A stretch of DNA of 64,000 nt from Sphingopyxis sp. YF1. Its GTDB lineage: Bacteria; Pseudomonadota; Alphaproteobacteria; Sphingomonadales; Sphingomonadaceae. The notes below the pieces were generated by a model. It did no database searches. It saw nothing but the letters and a program-made list of their open reading frames with translations, and was not told where the DNA came from. Positions within the stretch are counted from its first letter, which is position 1; each line of letters begins with the position of its first letter. The stretch is taken from the NCBI RefSeq assembly GCF_022701295.1, contig NZ_CP033204.1, positions 2,790,001 to 2,854,000 on the forward strand, in the 5' to 3' direction. Below are positions 55,313 to 62,792 of this stretch, in pieces. The position numbers and the translations under genes are program-made.

Positions 55313-56488
55313 ATGAAGAAGATTTCCGCCCTCGCCCTGTCCGCCGCCGCGGCGGTCGCGGCCTGCTCGTCGGGCGCGACGCAAAGCGGCGCCGCCGCAC
55401 CGGCCGCCGCGATCGACAGCAACGGCGACCAGCCCGCCATCCCTCTCGCCGACGCGCCCTTCACGGTCGAGGAGGTGGCGAGCTTCGACGAACCCTGGGC
55501 GATGACCTTCCTCCCCGGCGGGCGGCAGGCGCTGATCACCGAGAAATCGGGCAAGCTCAAACTGTGGCAGGAGGGCGGTTCGACACGCGACGTCGCGGGT
55601 GTCCCCGCGGTCGCCTATGGCGGCCAGGGCGGCTTCGGCGACGTGATCCTCGCGCCCGATTTCGCGGCCAGCGGCACCGTCTATCTGAGCTGGGTCGAAC
55701 CTGGCGAGGGCGGCACCTTCGGCGCGGTCGCGGGCAAGGCAAAGCTCGTCCTGGGCGCCGCGCCGCGGCTCGAAGGGCTCGAGACGATCTGGACCCAGTC
55801 GCCCAAGGTCACCGGGCGCGGCCATTTCTCGCACCGCCTCGCCTTTTCACCCGACGGCAAATATCTGTTCATCGGGTCGGGCGAGCGCCAGAAATTCGAT
55901 CCCGCGCAGGACATGAAGGCCAATCTCGGCAAGATCGTCCGCCTGAACCCCGACGGCAGCGTCCCCGCCGACAATCCCTTCGCGTCCGAAGGCGGCGTGA
56001 CCGCGCAGATCTGGTCGCTCGGCCACCGCAACATCCTCGGCCTCGCCTTCGACGGCGCGGGCCGGCTCTGGAACCAGGAAATGGGTCCGAAGGGCGGCGA
56101 CGAGGTCAATCTGGTCGAGGCAAAGGCCAATTACGGCTATCCGGTCGTGTCGAACGGCGACCATTATGACGGCCGGGACATCCCCGACCATCCGACGCGC
56201 CCCGAATTTGCCGCGCCGAAGCTGTGGTGGAACCCTTCGGTCTCGCCGGGCGGGCTCGTCTGGTACGGCGGCGACCTCTATCCGGGCTGGAAGAACAGCC
56301 TGCTGATGGGCGCGCTCTCGGGCGAAGGGCTGATCCGCATGGGCATCGACGGCGACCGGCTCACCAAGTCCGATCGCTGGGACTTCGGCCGGCGCATCCG
56401 CGAGGTCGAGGTGCGCGAGGACGGGACGGTCTGGCTGCTCGGCGACGGCCCCGGCGGCAAGCTCATGAAGCTGGTTCCGCGGGGATAA
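55313..56488 (+). CDS. PQQ-dependent aldose sugar dehydrogenase-like lipoprotein
   Basis: MKKISALALSAAAAVAACSS is a lipoprotein signal with Cys18. The 391-residue product shows the six-bladed glucose/sorbosone dehydrogenase family blocks: DEPWAMTFLPGGRQALITEK, FSHRLAFSPDGKYLFIGSGE, WSLGHRNILGLAFDGAGRLW and NQEMGPKGGDEVNLVEAKAN. It oxidises aldoses with soluble PQQ in the periplasm. No PQQ synthesis genes are in the window. Confidence 0.93.
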   Translation: MKKISALALSAAAAVAACSSGATQSGAAAPAAAIDSNGDQPAIPLADAPFTVEEVASFDEPWAMTFLPGGRQALITEKSGKLKLWQEGGSTRDVAGVPAVAYGGQGGFGDVILAPDFAASGTVYLSWVEPGEGGTFGAVAGKAKLVLGAAPRLEGLETIWTQSPKVTGRGHFSHRLAFSPDGKYLFIGSGERQKFDPAQDMKANLGKIVRLNPDGSVPADNPFASEGGVTAQIWSLGHRNILGLAFDGAGRLWNQEMGPKGGDEVNLVEAKANYGYPVVSNGDHYDGRDIPDHPTRPEFAAPKLWWNPSVSPGGLVWYGGDLYPGWKNSLLMGALSGEGLIRMGIDGDRLTKSDRWDFGRRIREVEVREDGTVWLLGDGPGGKLMKLVPRG

Positions 56489-56490
56489 TT

Positions 56491-56561
56491 GTTCCCCGGC
56501 GAAAGCCGGGGTCCATGAAGCTTTGCACGGGCTGGCTGGACCCCGGCTTTCGCCGGGGAAC
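56491..56561. repeat. Extragenic inverted repeat, family C
   Basis: Two perfect 25-bp inverted arms (56491-56515 and 56537-56561), each starting GTTCCCCGGCGAAAGCCGGG when read inward, are separated by 21 bases. Each arm is itself a small hairpin (CCCCGGC-GAAA-GCCGGGG). It follows the sugar dehydrogenase stop directly and may terminate transcription. Confidence 0.85.
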
Positions 56562-56582
56562 AGGAATGACTATATCCCCCCG

Positions 56583-57332
56583 ATGATCCGCGCCTTTCTC
56601 GCCCGCCGTGCCGAATGGCCCGCGCGCGTCCCCGATCCCGACGCGCCGCCGCGGCTCGCGCTGCTGTGGCGCGAGGCGGGATCGCTGCTCCGCGCGCTCG
56701 GCGGCCGCATCCGCCCGATGCCGCCCGAACCCAACCCCGACAGCGACCATCCGCCGGTGATGGTGCTGCCCGGTTTCCTGTCGGGCGACTGGGCGACCAA
56801 GGCGCTGCGGGCCGACCTGCGCCGCGCGGGGTTTCGCTGCTACGCGTGGGGCCTCGGGTTCAACCGCGGCGCGACCGCCGACATCATCGAGCGTATCGAC
56901 ACCCGCGTGCAGTGGATCATCGACCGCACCGGCCACGCCCCGGCGCTCGTCGGCTGGAGCCTCGGCGGCATCTATGCGCGCGAATATGCCAAGCACCATC
57001 CCGCCAAGGTCGCGCGCGTCGTGACGCTCGGCTCGCCCTTCTCGGGCAGCCGCCGCGCCAATCGCGCGTGGCGCCTCTATCATCTGATCGCGCGCCACCC
57101 GGTCGACAATCCGCCGATCGACTTCCACCCCGCGCCGCGCCCCGAAATGCCGACCTTCGCGCTGTGGTCGGCTTTCGACGGGGTCGTCGCGGTGAACAGC
57201 GCGCGCGGCGGCCCGCACGAAAGCGACCGCCAGGTCGAGGTCGACTGCGCGCATATGGGTTTCGCCTATGCCCCGACCTCAGTCGCGGCGATCGTCAAGG
57301 CGCTGAAGGAAGAGGTCGGACGCGCCAGCTGA
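56583..57332 (+). CDS. Alpha/beta hydrolase, lipase/esterase-like
   Basis: The 249-residue product has the nucleophile elbow LVGWSLGGIYAREYAKHHPA, an early VMVLPGFLSGDWATKALRAD segment, and DRQVEVDCAHMGFAYAP with the likely catalytic His. No signal peptide is visible. The substrate is unknown. Its stop abuts the stop of the convergent GNAT gene. Confidence 0.88.
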   Translation: MIRAFLARRAEWPARVPDPDAPPRLALLWREAGSLLRALGGRIRPMPPEPNPDSDHPPVMVLPGFLSGDWATKALRADLRRAGFRCYAWGLGFNRGATADIIERIDTRVQWIIDRTGHAPALVGWSLGGIYAREYAKHHPAKVARVVTLGSPFSGSRRANRAWRLYHLIARHPVDNPPIDFHPAPRPEMPTFALWSAFDGVVAVNSARGGPHESDRQVEVDCAHMGFAYAPTSVAAIVKALKEEVGRAS

Positions 57333-57845
57333 TCAGCACACGTCGATCCCCGGTCCGGGGCGCCATTTCATCAGCATCCGCCCGGGCCGCCGCCCGATCT
57401 GCCCCGTCGCGAGGAAGCCGACCCGCCGCAGCAGCGCGCGCGAGCGCTCGTTCCCCGGATGGCATTCGGCGACGATCGCCGCCCCCGGCCGCGAGGCCGC
57501 GATCTCGCGCACCACCGCGTTCACCGCCTCGGTCGCGAGCCCCTTGCCGCGTGCCGAGGCCGCGAACCAGTAACCGACCTCGACCTCGCGCGCGTCGCGG
57601 CGGTGCACCCCGACCACCCCCTGCAGCCGCCCTTCGGCGCGGTCGCGCACCGCGTGGAACACGTCGCCGCCGCCCGAGCCGGCGATCAGCGCACGCGCAT
57701 CGGCCTCGGTGAAGGGCGCGGGCAGGAAATGCACCTGGTCGGTCACCGACGCATCGGTGATCGCGGCAAGCGCCGACGCGTCGTCGGCGTGGAGCGGTGC
57801 GATGCGGCACCGGTCGGTCGAGAGGGCAAGCAAGGTATCGGTCAT
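57333..57845 (-). CDS. GNAT family N-acetyltransferase (RimJ/RimL-like)
   Basis: From ATG 57845 (MTDTLLALSTDRCRIAPLHA) the 170-residue product has VGVHRRDAREVEVGYWFAAS followed by ARGKGLATEAVNAVVREIAA, the acetyl-CoA pyrophosphate loop. A later ERSRALLRRVGFLATG completes the fold. This is the ribosomal-protein-alanine/GCN5-type fold. Substrate unknown. Confidence 0.9.
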   Translation of the reverse strand: MTDTLLALSTDRCRIAPLHADDASALAAITDASVTDQVHFLPAPFTEADARALIAGSGGGDVFHAVRDRAEGRLQGVVGVHRRDAREVEVGYWFAASARGKGLATEAVNAVVREIAASRPGAAIVAECHPGNERSRALLRRVGFLATGQIGRRPGRMLMKWRPGPGIDVC

Positions 57846-58214
57846 GTCGCGTCTTCCAAGATGCGCACGCCGTGACCGGATGGGGGATGTGATGGGATAA
57901 CCATTCGCCTGTCCGAACACGGCGGCGATGGTCACAGGTGATGCCATGCCGCTCCTATGTAAAGGAGCGCCAATATGCCTTGAATCGGGGTTGCAGGGCG
58001 TCGGTCATCGCGGGCGGACCTAACAGCGCCGCGCGCCGCGATCAAGCCCCCGCCGGCACGGCATTGTTTCGCCCGACGAGCCCCCTTCACCGCCAGCGCG
58101 TGATGCCCGGGGCGCGCCGCGCCCGCCCCTCGACCCGTCATGCCGCTTGCATCGACGATTATTACAATATATTGCGCAATATATTGTAATAATCGTCCTG
58201 GAGCAGCAAATTCG
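57846..58214. other. Intergenic region, 369 bp, with divergent promoters
   Basis: This gap between the leftward GNAT gene and the rightward S41 peptidase gene holds the 42-bp palindrome (58155-58196) and otherwise no convincing gene or RNA. Short open frames in it have no ribosome-binding site or recognisable content. Confidence 0.6.
58155..58196. promoter_or_regulatory. Perfect 42-bp AT-rich palindrome, operator candidate
   Basis: The arms ACGATTATTACAATATATTGC and its exact reverse complement meet without a spacer. It is strikingly AT-rich against a GC-rich background and ends 18 bases before the S41 peptidase start. The gene after the peptidase encodes a MarR-type regulator, the likely binder, but a Rrf2, PadR or TetR protein is also possible. 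Confidence 0.75.
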
Positions 58215-59534
58215 ATGACCGACAAACGCTGGACCGCCCTGCTGGTCGCCGCGACCGCGTGGCTGACGACCGTCGCCGCAGCGGACGAGGCGCCGCTTTC
58301 CGCCGCCGACAGGCGCGCCGTGGTCGAGCAGCTCGGCCGGACGCTCGAGGCCAATTACGTCTTTCCCGACAAGGCAAAAACCATCGCCGCGGCTTTGCGT
58401 CACAACCTCGACGCCGGCGATTATGACGCCGCGCACGATCGCCCCGCCCTTGCGCGCGAGCTGACCGACGATCTGATCGCCGCAAGCAACGACCTGCATT
58501 TCGCCGTCGGGGTCGATCCGGCGTGGGTCGCCGACCATGCGGCGCGACAGGACCCCGCGCGCGCCGCCGCGGTGCGCGACGAGGAACGCCGCGACGAGGC
58601 GCGGCAGAATTTCGGTTTTGCCGGCCTCCGCTACCTCGACGGCAACATCGCCTATGTCGACCTGACGCATTTCGCCGACCCCGAACTCGGGTACGACGCG
58701 GCGGCGGCGGCGATGCGCTTCATCGAGAATGGCGACGCGGTGATCTACGACCTGCGCTACAACAACGGCGGACATCTGGAGATGGCGCAACTGCTCGCCA
58801 GCCAGCTCTTTCGCGGCGACAAGGATCAGGAGCTGTTCGACTATTATTACAACCTCGACGGCCGCCGCGTCGAACGCGGCCAGTGGGTGCTCCCCGCGCT
58901 GCCCGCGAAACGGCTGACCGGCAAGCCCGTCTATGTCCTCACCGGCTCGACCAGTTTCTCTGCCGCCGAATGGTTCGCCTACACGCTCAAGAAGCTGGGC
59001 CGCGCGACCCTCGTCGGCGAACGCACCGCGGGCGGCGCGCACCCGGTCGACCGCAAGCCCGTCGGCACCGACTTCTTCCTGCAGGTGCCGATCGGCCAGA
59101 TCCGCGATCCCGTCGATCGCGGCGATTTCGAGGGCCAGGGGGTCACGCCCGACCATCCGGCGGCCTCCGCCGATGCCCTCGCCGTCGCGCACCGCCTCGC
59201 GCTCGCCGACCTCGCCAAAGCCGACCCGGCCAAACGGGCCGACGCCGACTGGCTCGCGCCCGAACTCGCCGCGCGGCCGCCCCTGTCCACCGCCGCGCTC
59301 AGCGCGATCGCCGGCCGATACGAAGGACGTCGCATCGACCTCGTCGACGGCAAATTGCGCTACACTTGGCGCGAACGCTTCCGTCTGGCGCTCGAACCGC
59401 TCGGCGGCGACCTGCTCGCGATCGAAGGGGTGCGCGACTTCCGCTTTCGCATCGTGCGCAAAGGCGGCAAGATAGCCGCGCTCGAACGCATCGACCGCGA
59501 CGGAACGACCCGGATTTATGCCCGCCTCCACTGA
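58215..59534 (+). CDS. S41 family peptidase, secreted or periplasmic
   Basis: ATG 58215 gives a signal-like start (ALLVAATAWLTTVAAADEAP) and a 439-residue protein. An IRBP-type N-terminal helical domain (VVEQLGRTLEANYVFPDKAK) precedes the tail-specific protease core: DAVIYDLRYNNGGHLEMAQL, YVLTGSTSFSAAEWFAYTLK (nucleophile Ser region) and TLVGERTAGGAHPVDRK. A C-terminal beta domain ends the protein. The longer reading from 58140 runs through the palindrome and is rejected. It overlaps the MarR gene by 17 bases. Confidence 0.92.
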   Translation: MTDKRWTALLVAATAWLTTVAAADEAPLSAADRRAVVEQLGRTLEANYVFPDKAKTIAAALRHNLDAGDYDAAHDRPALARELTDDLIAASNDLHFAVGVDPAWVADHAARQDPARAAAVRDEERRDEARQNFGFAGLRYLDGNIAYVDLTHFADPELGYDAAAAAMRFIENGDAVIYDLRYNNGGHLEMAQLLASQLFRGDKDQELFDYYYNLDGRRVERGQWVLPALPAKRLTGKPVYVLTGSTSFSAAEWFAYTLKKLGRATLVGERTAGGAHPVDRKPVGTDFFLQVPIGQIRDPVDRGDFEGQGVTPDHPAASADALAVAHRLALADLAKADPAKRADADWLAPELAARPPLSTAALSAIAGRYEGRRIDLVDGKLRYTWRERFRLALEPLGGDLLAIEGVRDFRFRIVRKGGKIAALERIDRDGTTRIYARLH

Positions 59535-59997
59535 TCTCCCCAATGCCCTGGACGACATCTCGTTCCTCGGCCGCCTCAGCGAAGCGCTGAGCACGCGGAT
59601 CGAGGAACAGACGCGCCCCTTGTTCGACGACGCCGGCATCACCGTCCCCGTCCGCTCCTGCTCTTTGCTCGCCGCGCTGGAGGCGGCGGGAGAAGCCTCC
59701 GCCGCCGATCTCGCCCGCGCGCTCGGCCAGTCGCACCAGCTGGTGGTCCAGAAATGCCCCGCGCTGCTTCGTCTCGGCCTCATCACCCAGCACGCCGACC
59801 CCGCCGACGCACGGCGCAAGATTTTCCGGCTGACGGACGCGGGCCGCGACCAGCTCCGCCGCATCGACGCCTATAGCGTGCGGATAAGCCGCGTTTATCG
59901 CGCACTCTTCGAAGAGGTCGGCGACGTCCACGCCGTGATATTGAAAGCGCTCGACGCGCTCGCCGACAAACCGCTGAGCGAACGCGTCAACGATTAG
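59518..59997 (+). CDS. MarR family transcriptional regulator
   Basis: The 159-residue product has the winged-helix pattern SLLAALEAAGEASAADLARA, LGQSHQLVVQKCPALLRLGL and the wing DPADARRKIFRLTDAGRDQL. Flanking dimerisation helices complete it. Its start lies inside the S41 peptidase gene, so the two are co-transcribed and it may autoregulate through the 42-bp palindrome. Confidence 0.9.
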   Translation: MPASTDLPNALDDISFLGRLSEALSTRIEEQTRPLFDDAGITVPVRSCSLLAALEAAGEASAADLARALGQSHQLVVQKCPALLRLGLITQHADPADARRKIFRLTDAGRDQLRRIDAYSVRISRVYRALFEEVGDVHAVILKALDALADKPLSERVND

Positions 59998-60105
59998 CCA
60001 AAGCGTCCGGACCATCACCGTCGCATCGGCGGACGCGGCGGAACCGGTCGGCGCACGCTCACCCGGAATCTTGACGGCAGCATATCACGCACTATTTAAA
60101 GTTAC

Positions 60106-60564
60106 ATGAAACGCGACAGCCGGCTCTCGGGCGTGCTCCACGTCCTCCTCCACATGGCCGAACAGGCTGCCCCGATGACGTCAGAACAGCTTGCAGGGGC
60201 GATGCAGACCAATCCGGTCGTCATCCGCCGCATCCTCGGCGGGCTGCGCGACGCGGGCTTCGTCCGCAGCGAAAAGGGCCATGGCGGCGGCTGGACGATC
60301 GCGCGCGACCTGGCGGCGATCACGATGCACGACGTCTATGATGCCATCGGCCGCCCGAAGCTGATGGCGATGGGCAACCGCACCGAGGCGCCCGGCTGCC
60401 TCGTCGAACAGGCGGTCAACGCCGCGCTCGATCCCGCCTTTCGCGATGCCGAGGCGCTGTTGCTCGACCGCTTTGCCGCAGTGACGCTGGCCGAGCTCGC
60501 CGCCGATTTCCATGCGCGCAGGACCGCGCGCCCCTCGAACGCACAGGATCATCATCATGGCTGA
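60106..60564 (+). CDS. Rrf2 family transcriptional regulator
   Basis: The 152-residue product has [20 protein letters not shown], then [20 protein letters not shown] and [15 protein letters not shown], the Rrf2 winged-helix. Only one cysteine (PGCLVEQ) is present, so it lacks the three-Cys iron-sulfur site of IscR/NsrR. It overlaps the methyltransferase gene by 8 bases, which is probably its target. Confidence 0.92.
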   Translation: MKRDSRLSGVLHVLLHMAEQAAPMTSEQLAGAMQTNPVVIRRILGGLRDAGFVRSEKGHGGGWTIARDLAAITMHDVYDAIGRPKLMAMGNRTEAPGCLVEQAVNAALDPAFRDAEALLLDRFAAVTLAELAADFHARRTARPSNAQDHHHG

Positions 60565-61252
60565 CGGCGCGCAGCATTTTCTCGACAGCTTCAGGGACCC
60601 CGCGGCGGTCGCGCGCTACACCGACGGCCCGCGGCGCTTCGTCCCGGGGCTCGACGGTCTCCACCGCATGACCGGCCTGCTTCTCGCCGAGCGCGTGCCC
60701 GCCGACGCGCATATCCTCGTCCTCGGCGCGGGCGGCGGACTGGAACTCAAGGCGATGGCCGAAGCCCATCCGGGCTGGCGCTTCACCGGGATCGACCCGG
60801 CACGGCAGATGCTCGACCTCGCCGCGCAGGTCATGGGCCCGGACGCCCGCCGCGCCGAGCTGATCGAAGGCTATATCGACGATGCCCCCGCCGGTCCGTT
60901 CGACGGCGCCACCTGCCTGCTGACGCTCCACTTCCTCGAACGCGACGAGCGCATCCGCACCGCCGCCGCCATCCGCAAGCGGCTCAGGCCCGGTGCGCCC
61001 TTCGTCGCCGCGCACGGCAGCTTTCCGCAGGAAGCGGGCGCGCGCGACCGCTGGCTCGACCGCTACGCCGCCTATGCCATCGCCTCGGGCGGCGACCCCG
61101 AACAGGTCGCCAGGGGGCGCGAAGCCGTCGCCACGCACGTCGCGATGCTCAGCCCGGAAGCCGACGAAGCCGTGCTCCGCGCCGCGGGCTTCACCGGGAT
61201 CGAGCTCTTCTATGCCGCCTTCACCTGGCGCGGGTGGGTCGCCTGCGCGTGA
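60557..61252 (+). CDS. Class I SAM-dependent methyltransferase
   Basis: The 231-residue product has [20 protein letters not shown] (motif I), [16 protein letters not shown] (motif II) and a C-terminal [20 protein letters not shown]. This is the Methyltransf_25/12 type acting on small molecules. It is paired with the Rrf2 regulator. Substrate unknown. Confidence 0.9.
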   Translation: MADGAQHFLDSFRDPAAVARYTDGPRRFVPGLDGLHRMTGLLLAERVPADAHILVLGAGGGLELKAMAEAHPGWRFTGIDPARQMLDLAAQVMGPDARRAELIEGYIDDAPAGPFDGATCLLTLHFLERDERIRTAAAIRKRLRPGAPFVAAHGSFPQEAGARDRWLDRYAAYAIASGGDPEQVARGREAVATHVAMLSPEADEAVLRAAGFTGIELFYAAFTWRGWVACA

Positions 61253-61255
61253 CGG

Positions 61256-61744
61256 TCAGAGCGTGCGATGCATGACGAACGCGTCGACGGCGCCGTGCGC
61301 CGGATGATCGAACGCCCCGGGCAGCCGTCCGACGACGTCGAAGCCGAGCGACTGCCACAGCCGCACCGCGCGCGCATTGGTGCTGACGACGAAGTTGAAC
61401 TGCATCGCCCGAAACCCGCGCGCCCGCGCCGCCTCGAACGAATGCGCCGCCATCGCGCGAGCAACCCCGCGCCCGGCCGCCGCGGCGTCGGTCATATAGC
61501 CGCAATTGGCGACATGCGCGCCGCCGCCCGCCTGGTTCGCGCGCAGATAATAGGTCCCCAGCACCGCGCCCGCCGCCTCGGCGACGAACACCGCCTTGTC
61601 GGCGCCGAACCAGTAGGCGAGCGCATCCTCCTCGCTCAGCGTGCGGTCGAGCGTATAGGTCTCGCCCGCGCGGATCACCGGCGCGATGATCGCCCAGATG
61701 GCGGCGGCATCGGCGCGCGTCGCCGGACGGACCGCGACCGTCAC
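61256..61744 (-). CDS. GNAT family N-acetyltransferase (PA4866/Pat-like)
   Basis: From GTG 61744, overlapping the previous stop, the 162-residue product has AIWAIIAPVIRAGETYTLDR, TYYLRANQAGGGAHVANCGY and AAAAGRGVARAMAAHSFEAA (acetyl-CoA loop), then MQFNFVVSTNARAVRLWQSL. Substrate unknown. Confidence 0.9.
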   Translation of the reverse strand: MTVAVRPATRADAAAIWAIIAPVIRAGETYTLDRTLSEEDALAYWFGADKAVFVAEAAGAVLGTYYLRANQAGGGAHVANCGYMTDAAAAGRGVARAMAAHSFEAARARGFRAMQFNFVVSTNARAVRLWQSLGFDVVGRLPGAFDHPAHGAVDAFVMHRTL

Positions 61745-62226
61745 GCCGAAACCCGCCGCCGCATCAGGTGCGATCCGGGTCCATAGGGCCCGTCCTCGCC
61801 CGGCGCGGCATAGGCGAAGCCCTGCGCCGACCAATAGCTGTCCGCGCCGTGGACCGCGACGAGCATGACCTCGTCGCACCCCGCCGCCGCCGCCTGTTCA
61901 AGCACGAACGCCATCGCGGCGGCGCCGGCCCCCGTCCCGCGCGCCGACGGCAGCAGCGCGATGTCGTGGAGATAATAGCTGCCGGTGGCTTCGGGGATGC
62001 GCTCCAGCATCGCCCCGATCTTGGGCGCGGCGTCGCGGTGCCAGGGGTGCGTGACCAGAAATCCGGCGATCGTGCCCCCGGCCTCGAAGATGCGGCACCC
62101 GTCGGGATAGAGGGCCAGCCGCTCGGCGTAGACCGCGAGCGGCTCGGTGAAGACCCCGTGCACTTCGTCGGCGATCGCGACGACCGCGGACAGGTCGGCC
62201 GCGCGCATCGGACGCCAGCCGCTCAC
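61741..62226 (-). CDS. GNAT family N-acetyltransferase
   Basis: From GTG 62226 (GTGA overlap with the thioesterase stop) the 161-residue product contains IAGFLVTHPWHRDAAPKIGA, GSYYLHDIALLPSARGTGAG with the R/G-rich acetyl-CoA loop, and ADSYWSAQGFAYAAPGEDG. It is the middle of a three-gene coupled operon. Substrate unknown. Confidence 0.88.
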   Translation of the reverse strand: MSGWRPMRAADLSAVVAIADEVHGVFTEPLAVYAERLALYPDGCRIFEAGGTIAGFLVTHPWHRDAAPKIGAMLERIPEATGSYYLHDIALLPSARGTGAGAAAMAFVLEQAAAAGCDEVMLVAVHGADSYWSAQGFAYAAPGEDGPYGPGSHLMRRRVSA

Positions 62227-62621
62227 GCCGCGTCCCCGAACGGCGCCACGACCTCGGCGGTGACGCGCAGCGGCCGGCCGCTCGCCTTGTCGAGCAGCGC
62301 CCACACCGTCCGCGCGCGGACATGGACCTTTCCGTCCGCGCCGGTGAATTCCATGAAGCGGTCGAACTTCGCCCCCTGCGGCTTGTCGGCGACCCACGTC
62401 CGCGCGGTCACCGTCTCGCCCGGGCCGAGCGCGCGCAGATAGTCGATCTCGTGCCGCACCACGACCCAGACATAGGCATCCTTGTGCGCCTGCGGCGCTG
62501 CGGCGTCCCAATGGCCCGTCGCGACCTGCTGGATCCACTGGACCCAGACGGCATTGTTGACATGGCCGAGTTCGTCGATGCTCTCGGGCGTGGCGGTGAG
62601 CTGGAGGGTAAAGTCTTTCAT
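62223..62621 (-). CDS. Acyl-CoA thioesterase, hotdog fold (YbgC/FadM-like)
   Basis: The 132-residue product reads ESIDELGHVNNAVWVQWIQQ, the family signature with the Asp-containing turn, then RHEIDYLRALGPGETVTART and KFDRFMEFTGADGKVHVRAR. It probably hydrolyses acyl-CoA thioesters in the cytoplasm. It is first in a leftward operon with two GNAT genes. Confidence 0.9.
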   Translation of the reverse strand: MKDFTLQLTATPESIDELGHVNNAVWVQWIQQVATGHWDAAAPQAHKDAYVWVVVRHEIDYLRALGPGETVTARTWVADKPQGAKFDRFMEFTGADGKVHVRARTVWALLDKASGRPLRVTAEVVAPFGDAA

Positions 62622-62637
62622 GCCTGTTGCTTAGCAT

Positions 62638-62790
62638 CCCCCTCCCGCCTGCGGGAGGGGTTGTGAGACTTGCGAACTTGTTCGCTAGTCGCAGCGGGGT
62701 GGGCATGCAGCGAGGCCGGTTTGCCCACCCCGCTGCGGCTAGGCAGCAAGCTGCCAAGCCTCGCTACCCCTCCCGCAAGCGGGAGGGGAG
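62638..62790. repeat. Extragenic palindromic repeat, family B, copy 2
   Basis: CCCCTCCCGCCTGCGGGAGG at the left and CCCTCCCGCAAGCGGGAGGG at the right flank GTCGCAGCGGGGTGGGCA and its inverted partner TTGCCCACCCCGCTGCGGCT. It matches the copy at 52840-52956 but with longer inner arms. It separates the thioesterase operon from the threonine ammonia-lyase gene. Confidence 0.85.
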
Positions 62791-62792
62791 GA

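Noticed and set aside
58020..59864. 614-codon minus-strand frame
   Set aside because: Antisense shadow of the S41 peptidase and MarR genes; it also crosses the 42-bp palindrome.
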